DNA from: JAXMAZ01 sp046350115
GTDB taxonomy: Bacteria; Planctomycetota; Planctomycetia; Gemmatales; Gemmataceae
Assembly (NCBI GenBank): GCA_046350115.1
Contig: JAXMAZ010000009.1
Coordinates: 142,354 to 206,353 of the forward strand
Direction of reading: 5' to 3'
DNA: 64,000 bases
How positions within the stretch are numbered: position 1 is the stretch's first letter; every line of letters begins with the position of its first letter. A model generated the notes under the pieces. It did not search any database. It saw only the letters and a program-made list of their open reading frames with translations, and was not told the origin of the DNA. Positions 1-8,191 of this stretch are shown here, piece after piece. A program made the translations under genes and the position numbers.

Positions 1-78
1 GGTGAGTGTTCCTCGGGGAGGCGAGTGGGCGGCGGCCGCTGGGGTGGGATTTCGCTTCGCAGCCGGACCGCGGGCGAT

Positions 79-84
79 CATAAT
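79..84 (+). promoter_or_regulatory. Possible -10 box upstream of the DUF1501 gene
   Basis: The hexamer CATAAT is one of the few AT-rich spots here and lies about 72 bases before the proposed ATG at 156. No convincing -35 box is visible, so this is only a candidate. Confidence 0.2.
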
Positions 85-155
85 AGCTCCCCGACCGACC
101 TGCCAGTGGCAACTTGCCATCCCGCCGACCGCCCCCTCCCCACCCCGGGCGCCCG

Positions 156-1532
156 ATGCTCTCACTTCACGCCGACCCTGCCGCGCTTTGTGACGGCCTA
201 TCCCGCCGGGAGTGGCTCCGCGTCGGCGGGCTGGGGGCGTTCGGCCTGACCCTGCCGCGACTGCTCCAGGCCCGGGCCGCCAACCCACCGGCGAAGCCGA
301 AGGCGTGCATCCAACTGTTCCTGCTCGGCGGCCCGCCGCAGCACGAGACCTGGGATCCGAAGCCGGACGCCCCGCCCGAAATCCGCGGCGACCTCGGGGT
401 GATCCGCACCGCCACCCCGGGGCTGATCGTCGGCGAGTACATGCCCCAAACCGCGAAGCGGACCGGCCGGATCGCCGTCCTGCGGGCGGTCCAGACCGGC
501 GACCCGGCCCACTCGTCCAGCGGGTACTACATGACCACCGGCCGGCCGCACGCCCCGGCCGGGGTGGAGAACGCCAAGCCCGGCGCCCCGAACGACTGGC
601 CGAGCCTCGGCGGGCTGGTCCGCCGCTTACTGCCCGGCCGCGGGTCGTTGCCGGCCGCGATCACCCTGCCGGAGCAGGCGGCCAACGACGGCAACCTCAC
701 CTGGCCGGGGCAGGACGCCGGGTTCCTCGGCCGGACGTTCGACCCGTGGCTGCTGACCGGCGACCCGTCGGCGGCCGGGTTTCAGGTGCCGGGGCTGGGG
801 CTGCCGGATGATGTCCCGCCGGCCCGGTTCGACGGCCGCCGCACCCTCCGGGACGCGGTGGACGCCCACTTCGCCAAGCTCGACCGCACCGGCCCGCCCG
901 CCGCCTACGACGGCCACACCCGCCGGGCCTACGACCTGATCGCGTCCGCCGCCGCCCGCAAGGCGTTCGACCTGGGGGCCGAGCCGGCCGCCGTTCGTGA
1001 CCGGTACGGCCGGCACCGCTTCGGCCAGGCGTGCCTGCTCGCCCGTCGGCTGGTCGAGGCCGGGGTGCCGCTCGTCCGGGTGAACTGGACCCGGGTGCCG
1101 GATGCCCCGAACAACGGCCACTGGGACACCCACACCCAGAACGGCCCGGCGGTGAAGAAGCTGCTCCCTCTGCTCGACGCTTCGTACACCGCCCTGCTCG
1201 ACGACCTGACTGACCGCGGCCTGCTGGACTCGACCCTGGTCGTCTGGACCGGCGAGTTCGGGCGGACCCCCCGGCTGAACCCGGCCGGCGGGCGGGACCA
1301 CTGGGGGAACGTGTTCTCGGTGGCGCTGGCCGGCGGCGGGGTTCGCGGCGGGGCGGTGGTCGGGGCGAGCGACAAGCAGGCCGCCTTCCCGAAGGATGGC
1401 CGGGTCCGGCCGGAAGACCTGACGGCAACGATCCTGGACACCCTGGGCGTATCGCCGGACGCCGAGATTCACGACACTTTGGGCCGCCCGTTCCCGGCGA
1501 GCCGGGGCCGCGTCCTCCGAGAACTCTTCTGA
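156..1532 (+). CDS. DUF1501 family secreted protein
   Basis: A 458-residue protein of the DUF1501 family, a sulfatase/alkaline-phosphatase-like fold very abundant in Planctomycetes and of unknown reaction. The N-terminus has a twin-arginine signal (SRREWLRVGGLGAFGLTLP), so it is probably folded in the cytoplasm and exported by Tat. Family landmarks are FLLGGPPQHETWDPKP near the N-terminus, NNGHWDTH in the middle and TGEFGRTPRLN with GGRDHWGNVFS near the C-terminus. ATG at 156 is preferred over a TTG at 114 because it places the Tat motif close to the N-terminus. DUF1501 genes normally follow a PSD1 cytochrome gene; that partner may lie to the left of the window. Confidence 0.9.
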   Translation: MLSLHADPAALCDGLSRREWLRVGGLGAFGLTLPRLLQARAANPPAKPKACIQLFLLGGPPQHETWDPKPDAPPEIRGDLGVIRTATPGLIVGEYMPQTAKRTGRIAVLRAVQTGDPAHSSSGYYMTTGRPHAPAGVENAKPGAPNDWPSLGGLVRRLLPGRGSLPAAITLPEQAANDGNLTWPGQDAGFLGRTFDPWLLTGDPSAAGFQVPGLGLPDDVPPARFDGRRTLRDAVDAHFAKLDRTGPPAAYDGHTRRAYDLIASAAARKAFDLGAEPAAVRDRYGRHRFGQACLLARRLVEAGVPLVRVNWTRVPDAPNNGHWDTHTQNGPAVKKLLPLLDASYTALLDDLTDRGLLDSTLVVWTGEFGRTPRLNPAGGRDHWGNVFSVALAGGGVRGGAVVGASDKQAAFPKDGRVRPEDLTATILDTLGVSPDAEIHDTLGRPFPASRGRVLRELF

Positions 1533-1680
1533 TCGGCACACCGGTTGCAACCAGTCAGGGTACACCGGCCGGGACGGCCCGACCGGTTCACTGTCAGCCC
1601 GGGTCGTCCGGGCCGGTAGACCCTGGCAGGCCCCGCGCCGCACGCCGGCGCGAATCGCGGCCTGCAACCGGAGTTTAGTC

Positions 1681-2364
1681 GTGTTTCGGACCATCATTGG
1701 GGTGGCGGCGTTCGCCGCCGCAGGGGCGGTGTACGCGCAGCCTGCCCTCCCCCAAGCGACCGACGGCCGGCTGTACGAACTCCGCACCTATTACGCGGCC
1801 CCGGGTAAATTGGAGGCGCTTCACGCCCGGTTCCGCGACCACACTGTCCGCCTCATGGAGCGGCACGGCGTCACCTGCCACGGGTTCTGGGTGCCCGGGG
1901 ACGACGAGCCGGACCGGGTCGTCAGCCTGGTCTCCTACCCGTCGGCGGCGGCCCGCACCACCACCTGGGCCGGGTTCGCCACGGACCGCGAGTGGCTCCA
2001 GGTGAAGCGGTCCTCCGAGCGGCAGGGCCGGCTGGTCGAACACATCGCCGACTTCCCGCTGGTCGGGTCGCTCGGGACGGACAAAGCCGTGGAAGCGGCC
2101 GGCCGGCGGGTGTTCGAAGTCAAGACGCTCAAACACGGGGAACCGATCGGGTCTGGCGAGCAAGTCGGGGTGTGGGTGCCGGCAACCCGGCACGCCGAGA
2201 TCGCCCGAGTCGTGCTGGTCGCCCGGCCGAAGGTGACGGCCCGCGGGCAAGCCCCAGACGCTTCGCCGGCTCTCGGGTTCGTGTCGGCGATCGTCGCGCT
2301 GACTGAGACCCCGGCCCCACGGACCCAGCTCCTCGTCCCGACCGATTACTCGCCGCTCAAGTAA
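1681..2364 (+). CDS. NIPSNAP family protein, exported
   Basis: A 227-residue protein starting with GTG, with a short hydrophobic signal peptide (FRTIIGVAAFAAAGAVYAQ). One NIPSNAP domain is clear at about residues 30-125 (RLYELRTYYAAPGKLEALHARFRDHTVRLMERHG). This is a ferredoxin-like alpha/beta-barrel fold of unknown activity. A second, degenerate copy probably occupies the C-terminal half, because the protein ends in TDYSPLK exactly like its neighbour. It precedes another NIPSNAP gene in the same direction, separated by a terminator-like hairpin. The two are likely old tandem duplicates. Confidence 0.85.
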   Translation: MFRTIIGVAAFAAAGAVYAQPALPQATDGRLYELRTYYAAPGKLEALHARFRDHTVRLMERHGVTCHGFWVPGDDEPDRVVSLVSYPSAAARTTTWAGFATDREWLQVKRSSERQGRLVEHIADFPLVGSLGTDKAVEAAGRRVFEVKTLKHGEPIGSGEQVGVWVPATRHAEIARVVLVARPKVTARGQAPDASPALGFVSAIVALTETPAPRTQLLVPTDYSPLK

Positions 2365-2385
2365 CACGACACGCCATCCGAAGCC

Positions 2386-2420
2386 GGGCCGCGGGGGTAA
2401 CTCCGCGGCCCGCCCATTTT
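2386..2420 (+). terminator. Rho-independent-like terminator after NIPSNAP gene 1
   Basis: A perfect 9-bp stem, GGGCCGCGG (2386-2394) with CCGCGGCCC (2403-2411), is followed by a short T run at 2417-2420. It would separate the two NIPSNAP transcripts. Confidence 0.5.
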
Positions 2421-2497
2421 CTGCGCCGCCTGTCCGCCGACAGTCCGGTCGGTATCCTTCCCGCTGGCCGACCCCGATCCCCGACAGGAGCCGCCCG

Positions 2498-3256
2498 ATG
2501 CACCTCGCCGCCGCCGCTGCGGTCGCCCTCACCGCCGCCGCCGCTTCCGCCGCCGAGAAAGACACCCGGCTATTCGAGCTGCGGGTGTACACCGCCGCCC
2601 CCGGTAAGCTGGACGCGTTAAACGCCCGGTTCCGGGACCACACGGTGAAGCTGTTCGCCAAGCACGGCATGACCAACCTGTGGTACGCGACGCCGGTGCC
2701 CAACCCGGAGAACAAGCTGTACTACGTGCTGGCCCACAAGGACCGGGCGGCCCGGGACGCCTCGTTCAAGGCGTTCGTCGCCGACCCCGAGTGGAAGAAG
2801 GCGTCGTCGGCGTCGGAGAAGGACGGGAAGCTGGTGGCCAAGATCGAGGAAGTGTTCATGACCGCCACCGACTACTCGCCGGCCGTCGAGACGACCCAGT
2901 CGCCCACCCCGCGGACGTTCGAGCTGCGGACGTACACCACCAGCCCGGGCAACCTGGACGCGCTGAACGCCCGGTTCCGGGACCACACGGTGAAGCTGTT
3001 CGCCAAGCACGGCATGACCAACCTGTGGTATTGGACGCTGGCCGAGGGGAGCAAGGGCCGGGACGTGACGCTCGTCTACCTGCTCGCCCACCCGTCGAAG
3101 GAGGCCCGGGATAAGGCGTTCGCCGCGTTCCGGGACGACCCGGACTGGAACGCCGCGCGGACCGCGTCCGAGAAGAAGGCCGGCGGGTCGCTGACCGCCA
3201 AGGACGGGGTGAAGTCGATCCTCCTGGCGCCGACCGACTACTCGCCGCTGAAGTAA
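2498..3256 (+). CDS. Tandem-domain NIPSNAP family protein, exported
   Basis: A 252-residue protein with an Ala-rich signal peptide (residues 1-21) and two clear NIPSNAP domains, about residues 25-125 and 145-250. Both halves contain LDALNARFRDHTVKLFAKHG and end in ATDYSP or PTDYSP. The DNA of the two halves is identical over 65 bases (2621-2685 and 2966-3030), far more than the rest, which suggests recent conversion or slippage between the halves. The domain's biochemical role is unknown. Start ATG 2498 follows GACAGGAGCCGCCCG, an acceptable ribosome site. A palindromic element begins 4 bases after the stop. Confidence 0.88.
   Translation: MHLAAAAAVALTAAAASAAEKDTRLFELRVYTAAPGKLDALNARFRDHTVKLFAKHGMTNLWYATPVPNPENKLYYVLAHKDRAARDASFKAFVADPEWKKASSASEKDGKLVAKIEEVFMTATDYSPAVETTQSPTPRTFELRTYTTSPGNLDALNARFRDHTVKLFAKHGMTNLWYWTLAEGSKGRDVTLVYLLAHPSKEARDKAFAAFRDDPDWNAARTASEKKAGGSLTAKDGVKSILLAPTDYSPLK
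2621..3030 (+). repeat. Internal direct repeat within the tandem NIPSNAP gene
   Basis: Bases 2621-2685 and 2966-3030 are identical over 65 bp, spaced 345 bp apart and in the same reading frame. They encode the conserved first helix region of each NIPSNAP domain. The surrounding sequence has diverged. Confidence 0.85.
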
Positions 3257-3260
3257 CTGG

Positions 3261-3318
3261 GTAGGGTCCGCTGTGCGGACCGTTGGGCGTGCCCAACGGT
3301 CCGCACAGCGGACCCTAC
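3261..3318. repeat. Palindromic element, GTAGGGTCCGC family
   Basis: A perfect 27-bp inverted repeat with a 4-base loop (CGTG). It begins GTAGGGTCCGCTGTGCGG and ends with the exact complement. It lies between the convergent tandem-NIPSNAP and kinase genes, so it could act as a bidirectional terminator. A shorter relative lies at 32678-32733. Confidence 0.9.
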
Positions 3319-3334
3319 GCAAAACCGGCTCGCC

Positions 3335-5719
3335 TTACTTGCAGTCCACCAGCCACTGGCGGACGGTCCCGTCCCGGCCGCCGGTCACCAGCGTGTTCCC
3401 GTCGTGGCTGTACCGCAGGGTGTGGACCGTCCCGCGGTGCCGGCCCAACTCCGTCAGCATGGTCCCGGTGTCCGCGTTCCAGATGCGGGTTCTGCCGTCC
3501 TGGCTGGCCGTCGCGAGCATCTTGCCGCACGGGGAGAACTGGACGGCCGTCATCCCGTCCTCGTCCCCGCGGATGGTCCGCTGCGGGGTGCCGGACTTCA
3601 CGTCCCAGACGATCACCGTCCCGTCCCAACTGGCCGTCGCCAGTTGCCCGCCGTCCGGCGAGAACGCCACCCCGTACACCGGCCCGGTGTGCCCCTGGAG
3701 CGTCACCCGCTTCCGCTGCTGCTGGTTCTGGGGGATCTCCCACAGCACCACCGACCCGTCGGTCCCGACCGAGGCGACGCTCATCGAGTCCGGGGCGAAC
3801 GCGACGGCGTTGATCGTCGTGTCCTGTTGGAAGTCGACGATCAGCTTGTCCATGCTCAGGTCGAACACCCGGACGGTGCCGTACCGGTCGCCCAGCACCA
3901 CCCACTTGCCGTTCGGGGAGATGGCCGCGGACCGCAGCGGGCTGCCGATCGGCACCGACTGGACCTGCCGGAAGGTGTCCATGTCCCACACCTTCACCGT
4001 CCCGTCGTCGCTGGCGGACATCATCACCTTGCCGTCGGCGCTGAAATCGACCGCCCAGACCGGCCCCTTGTGGGCCGGCGCCGTCTCGCTCTTGTCGGGG
4101 TGCAGGTCGAACTGGAGCCGCTGGGCGGCCACGTCCCAGATGCCGATCCGGCCGTTCTCGGTGCCCATCGCCAGGGTGCCGCCGTCCTTCGACAGGCCGA
4201 CCGCCCAGACCGCCCCGGACCGCCCCGGGAACACCCCCCGCGGGGCCGGCCCGCCCTCCCCCGCCCGCCGGAGGGGGGGGAACTCCCACATCCCGAACCC
4301 GCCGGCCGCAGCCCCCAGGGGCGACCGCCCGGACACGGACTCGGGAGCCATCAGCGCCCCGCCGACCGGGGCCACGTGGGCGGCGTTCCCGGGGCACGGC
4401 GGGGCGAACATCCACGCCCCGACCCCGCCGAACACGCTCCCCCCGATGAACGCCGCCGCGACCGTGGCCAGCGACCGGTAGCAGATGTGCCGCCGCGACC
4501 GGCGGGTGTGGGCCACCCCGGACGCGGTGCCGCACGCCGCCGGGGCGTCGAGCGGGGACATCAGGGCCAGGTGCTGGGCCAGGATGTCTGCCACCTCGGC
4601 CGCCGTCTGGATGCGGTCCTTCGGCTCCTTGGCCAACAGCTCGTCGATCAGCTCTTCCAGCCAGTCCGGCACGTCCCGGTTCAGCCGCCGCAGCCGGGGG
4701 TGGGCCTCGTCCGCCACCCGGCGGAGGACGGCCAGCGGGGTCTTGCCGTCGAACGGCGGCTTGCCGGCCAGCGCCTCGTACAGCACCGACCCGAGGCTGA
4801 ACAGGTCGGCCCGGTGGTCGATCTCGTCCCCGCGGGCCTGCTCCGGGGCCATGTACAGCGGGGTGCCGGCCACGAACCCGGTCTTGGTCAGCTTCAGGTC
4901 TTCGGTCGCCCGGGCCAGCCCGAAGTCGGTCAGCTTCACCTTCTCGGTGCCGGACTCGATCAGGATGTTGCCCGGCTTCACGTCCCGGTGGATGAGCCCC
5001 TGGGCGTGGGCGGCGGCCAGCCCGGCGGCCGCCTGCATGCCGACCTTCACCGCCTCCGTCACGGTCAGCCGGCCGACCCGCCGCAGCCGCTGCTCCAGCG
5101 ACTCCCCGTTGACCAACTGCATGACCAGGAACGGCAGCCCGCTGGCCGGGGGGGCGGGCCCCCGGGGGGCGCCGACGATGTTCTCGTGGCTGACCGCGGC
5201 GGCCGCCCGGGACTCCCGGCAGAACCGCTGCTTGGCCAGGTCGTTGTGGGCCAACTGGGGGTCGAGGATCTTGACCGCCACGTCCCGGGACAGGTACGGG
5301 TCGGTGGCCTGGAGTACCACCCCCATCCCGCCCCGGCCGATCACCCGCTTGACGTCGAACGTGCTGATCCGCCCGAGTACCCCCGGGGTGTCGGACGGCT
5401 GGAGGAAGTCGAGCTTCATGTCGGCCGGCGGGGCGGCGGCCGGGAAGGCGGTGGTGACGGCCGCCTCGGCGTTCCCCAGCGCCTGCCAGAAGGCCGAGTC
5501 GGACGGCGGGTCGGACTTGTCGATGTGGCGGATCACGTCCGACAGCTTGGGGTCGCCGGCGGTGGCGATCGCGTCCAGCCGGGTCTGACAGCCGACGCAC
5601 CCGCCGACATGCTCGGCCAGGTCGGCCTGGCGGTCGTCCGGCAGGTCGCCGTGAACCAGCCCGGACAGCGCCTGGCCGCTCGGGCACCCGGTCTTGTTAC
5701 CGTTGGCAGAGGGTATCAC
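3335..5719 (-). CDS. Ser/Thr protein kinase with N-terminal zinc-finger-like segment and C-terminal WD40 propeller
   Basis: A 794-residue membrane-anchored kinase. Residues 12-44 hold C12 and an Hx3Cx2C motif (H37, C41, C44), as in zinc-binding anti-sigma domains. The kinase domain spans about 122-400, with GRGGMG (128-133), catalytic Lys150, HRDVKPGN (Asp246), DFG (Asp265) and MAPE near 290, so it should be active. A hydrophobic segment near 420-445 is followed by about seven WD40 repeats from about 490 to the end (SADGKVMMSASDDGTVKVWD, FSPDGGQLATASWDGTVIVW). The GTG start lies 4 bases beyond the sigma-factor stop, indicating one operon. Family knowledge suggests phosphorylation-dependent control linked to the sigma factor; the target is unknown. 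Confidence 0.92.
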   Translation of the reverse strand: MIPSANGNKTGCPSGQALSGLVHGDLPDDRQADLAEHVGGCVGCQTRLDAIATAGDPKLSDVIRHIDKSDPPSDSAFWQALGNAEAAVTTAFPAAAPPADMKLDFLQPSDTPGVLGRISTFDVKRVIGRGGMGVVLQATDPYLSRDVAVKILDPQLAHNDLAKQRFCRESRAAAAVSHENIVGAPRGPAPPASGLPFLVMQLVNGESLEQRLRRVGRLTVTEAVKVGMQAAAGLAAAHAQGLIHRDVKPGNILIESGTEKVKLTDFGLARATEDLKLTKTGFVAGTPLYMAPEQARGDEIDHRADLFSLGSVLYEALAGKPPFDGKTPLAVLRRVADEAHPRLRRLNRDVPDWLEELIDELLAKEPKDRIQTAAEVADILAQHLALMSPLDAPAACGTASGVAHTRRSRRHICYRSLATVAAAFIGGSVFGGVGAWMFAPPCPGNAAHVAPVGGALMAPESVSGRSPLGAAAGGFGMWEFPPLRRAGEGGPAPRGVFPGRSGAVWAVGLSKDGGTLAMGTENGRIGIWDVAAQRLQFDLHPDKSETAPAHKGPVWAVDFSADGKVMMSASDDGTVKVWDMDTFRQVQSVPIGSPLRSAAISPNGKWVVLGDRYGTVRVFDLSMDKLIVDFQQDTTINAVAFAPDSMSVASVGTDGSVVLWEIPQNQQQRKRVTLQGHTGPVYGVAFSPDGGQLATASWDGTVIVWDVKSGTPQRTIRGDEDGMTAVQFSPCGKMLATASQDGRTRIWNADTGTMLTELGRHRGTVHTLRYSHDGNTLVTGGRDGTVRQWLVDCK

Positions 5720-5723
5720 TCAG

Positions 5724-6332
5724 TCACCACGCTTCGGCCTCGGCTTGCAGCCGTTGAACCTCGTCCCGCAACCGGGCCAGCACCCGGCTCTTGGCCACGT
5801 ACACCGCCCCGGCGGTCATCTTCAGCTCGTGCCCGACCTCCTGGGCCGGCCGGCCGTCCACCGCCGTCCCCCAGAACGCCTGCCAGGTGTTCGGCTGGAA
5901 CTCGTGCTTCACCCGGTCCATCGCCTTGGCGGACAGCCGCCGCTCGTACTCGATGTCCCAGTCGTCGTCCTTGTCGGCCGCCCGGTCGGGGATCGCGTCC
6001 AGCCGTTCGACCGCCCCGGAGTCCCCGCTCCCCCGGGGGCGGTTCTTCTGGGCGGTCAGGAAGTTGTAAATCTTGTTCCGGGTGATGGTGTACAGCCACC
6101 CGCGGAACGTCCCCCGCTTCGGGTCGTAGTCCAGCTTGACGGCGTTCCGGGCGACGCTCCGCAGCACCTCCTGCATGAGGTCCGCCGCGTCCGCGTCCTG
6201 GAGGCCCCGCTTGCGGGCGAACCCGTACACGACCGGGCCGTACAACCGGACGAACTCCACCCACGCGTCCGTGTCGGACCCGTCCTTCAGACGGTTCAGA
6301 AGGGTGACACGGGTTTGGGGCGGCTCGGCCAT
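5724..6332 (-). CDS. ECF-type RNA polymerase sigma factor
   Basis: A 202-residue sigma-70 family factor. Region 2 lies at about residues 25-95 (YGPVVYGFARKRGLQDADAA, then RGTFRGWLYTITRNKIYNFL). Region 4 lies at about 130-190 (helix-turn-helix QEVGHELKMTAGAVYVAKSR). A charged linker rich in Arg and Asp separates them. It would direct RNA polymerase to a small regulon. The kinase gene follows after 4 bases, and that kinase carries an anti-sigma-like Hx3Cx2C motif, matching the sigma-kinase pairing described for planctomycetes. The start ATG has no strong Shine-Dalgarno sequence. Confidence 0.93.
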   Translation of the reverse strand: MAEPPQTRVTLLNRLKDGSDTDAWVEFVRLYGPVVYGFARKRGLQDADAADLMQEVLRSVARNAVKLDYDPKRGTFRGWLYTITRNKIYNFLTAQKNRPRGSGDSGAVERLDAIPDRAADKDDDWDIEYERRLSAKAMDRVKHEFQPNTWQAFWGTAVDGRPAQEVGHELKMTAGAVYVAKSRVLARLRDEVQRLQAEAEAW

Positions 6333-6538
6333 GCGGCGCGAATCCAGTGGTAACTACCGGCGGCCCGGGGGAGGGCTAACACGGACACGACCTGAACGCC
6401 GATTCGGCCAGACTAGTCTACGAACCCGCCCCGGGGGTCGGCCGTCCCTCGCACGGTCCGGGTGCGAATCAACAGGACAGGCGACACGCCCGGAGGTTCG
6501 CTGCCCGGGCCACACCCTACCGGCGTGCGGGGCTGGTG

Positions 6539-6544
6539 TACAAT
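6539..6544 (+). promoter_or_regulatory. Possible -10 box before the beta-propeller membrane gene
   Basis: TACAAT in the context TGGTGTACAATCT lies 37 bases before the ATG at 6581. The upstream 200 bases are otherwise GC-rich. No good -35 box is seen. Confidence 0.3.
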
Positions 6545-6580
6545 CTCGGTGGCCCGCGGTCCCCGTCCAGAGGTGCCGTC

Positions 6581-8173
6581 ATGTCCGCCGAGTTATCCCC
6601 CGTCGATCACTCTAACCGCATCCGTCGCTGGTGGTTGCCGACGATTGCCGTCGCCGTCCCGGTCGCCCTCCGGGGTCTGCTGGTAGTGATGAACCGGTAC
6701 GAGATCGGGCTGGAGTTCCTCTTCCCGGTGATGATGGCGTTCCAGTTCTCGGCGGTTCTGGCGGGGCTGGTGATCGGCGTCTGGTTCCTGTTCTTCGCCG
6801 GATTTTCAACCTTCACCCGGGTCAGTGTCAGTATCGCCGTCCTGGCCCTGATCGCCACCGGGTTCGCATCCGTGCGGAAGGTGGAGTTCGACGGCCAAAT
6901 GACCCCTCGGCTGTGGTTCCGCTGGGAGCCGAGCGAGGAGCAGTTGCTCGGCGAGCACCTGGCCGGCGCGGCGAAGGCGACGGATGCCACCGACCTGACG
7001 GTCGGACCGACTGACAGCCCGGCGTTCCGCGGCCCGGCCGGCAACGGCGCTACCCCGGGCGTCACCCTCGCCGACTGGGCGGCCCCGCCGAAGGTGCTGT
7101 GGAAGCACCCGGTCGGCGGCGGACATGCCGGGATCGCAGTGGCCGGCAACTCGGCCGTCACCGTCGAGCAGCGGGGGGACCAGGAGGTAATCGTCTGCTA
7201 CGACCGGGCGAGCGGCCGGGAGCGGTGGGCGTTCGGCTATCCGGCCCGTTTCCGGCAGAGCGAGCCGATGGGCGGGGACGGGCCGCGGACCACGCCGGCC
7301 GTCGTCGGCGGGCTGGTCTACTCGCTCGGCGGGGCCGGCGAGCTGGTCTGCCTGGACGGGGCGACCGGCAAGCCGGGGTGGCAGGTGAACGTGATCGTCG
7401 ATAACGGGGCGGTGCCGGCCGAATGGGGGGTGTCCGGGTCGCCGCTGGTGGTCGGGGAGAGGGTGTTCGTCAACCCCGGGGTGAACCCGGCGGACAACAA
7501 GGGCCAGGCGGTGGCCGCCTACGACCGGCTCACCGGGAAGAAGCTGTGGGCGGCCGGCAGGCACCCGGCGGCCTACGCCTCGCCGGTCCGGGCGACGTTC
7601 GCAGGAGTGGAGAAGGTGCTGGTGTTCGACGCGGCCGGGCTGGGGGCGCACGACCCGGCGACCGGGGCCGAGCTGTGGCGGTTCCCGTGGAAGACCGACA
7701 TGGGCATGAACAGCGCCCAACCGGTGCTGCTGCCCGGCGACCGGGTGTTCGTCTCGTCCGAGCGGTCCAACGGCGGGGCCGTGGTCGAGGTCACGAAGGC
7801 CGGGGAGAAGTGGCAGGCCAAGGAGGTCTGGCGGAACCGCTCGCTGTCCGCCCGGTTCTGCTGCCCGGTGTTCGCCGCCGGCCACCTGTACGGGCTGTCG
7901 GAGGGCCGGCTGGTCTGCGTGGACGCGGCGACCGGCAAACGGAAGTGGGCGGAAGGGGACTTCGGCAACGGGCAGATCGTCCTCGCCGGGGACAAGCTGG
8001 TCGTCACCGGCGAGAAGGGCAAGGTGGTGCTCGTCGCCGCCGACCCGGCCGAGTACCGCGAGTTGGGATCGGTCCCGCTGTTCGACGCCCGGACATGGAA
8101 CGTGCCGGCCCTGGCCGGCAAGCAACTGTTCGCCCGCAACCACCGGGAGATGGCCTGCCTGGAGCTGCCGTAG
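6581..8173 (+). CDS. PQQ-like beta-propeller protein with N-terminal membrane segments
   Basis: A 530-residue protein with three or four hydrophobic segments in residues 15-110, then a PQQ-type eight-blade beta-propeller. Blade signatures include VICYDRASGRERWAF, LVCLDGATGKPGW, AAYDRLTGKKLWA and VCVDAATGKRKWAE. The motif DSPAFRGPAGNGATPG resembles the WPQFRGP opening of planctomycete secreted propellers. No catalytic haem or PQQ-binding cysteine pair is visible, so a structural or binding role is as likely as dehydrogenase activity. ATG 6581 is chosen because AGAGG lies 8-10 bases upstream, and the upstream extension to 6536 has no domain content. Confidence 0.85.
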   Translation: MSAELSPVDHSNRIRRWWLPTIAVAVPVALRGLLVVMNRYEIGLEFLFPVMMAFQFSAVLAGLVIGVWFLFFAGFSTFTRVSVSIAVLALIATGFASVRKVEFDGQMTPRLWFRWEPSEEQLLGEHLAGAAKATDATDLTVGPTDSPAFRGPAGNGATPGVTLADWAAPPKVLWKHPVGGGHAGIAVAGNSAVTVEQRGDQEVIVCYDRASGRERWAFGYPARFRQSEPMGGDGPRTTPAVVGGLVYSLGGAGELVCLDGATGKPGWQVNVIVDNGAVPAEWGVSGSPLVVGERVFVNPGVNPADNKGQAVAAYDRLTGKKLWAAGRHPAAYASPVRATFAGVEKVLVFDAAGLGAHDPATGAELWRFPWKTDMGMNSAQPVLLPGDRVFVSSERSNGGAVVEVTKAGEKWQAKEVWRNRSLSARFCCPVFAAGHLYGLSEGRLVCVDAATGKRKWAEGDFGNGQIVLAGDKLVVTGEKGKVVLVAADPAEYRELGSVPLFDARTWNVPALAGKQLFARNHREMACLELP

Positions 8174-8191
8174 CCGGCCGGACCGGGCCGG

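Noticed and set aside
1..155. Alternative TTG start at 114 for the first DUF1501 gene
   Set aside because: It would add 14 residues ahead of the Tat signal without a ribosome site; ATG 156 is better placed.
5140..5190. Possible frameshift in the kinase at a long G/C run
   Set aside because: The frame stays open and the downstream HRD, DFG and APE motifs are intact; the Pro/Gly-rich insert is only slightly unusual.
3404..6085. 893-residue frame on the plus strand
   Set aside because: It runs antisense to the well-supported kinase and sigma-factor genes and has Arg/Pro/Gly-rich composition without domains; a GC-bias artefact.
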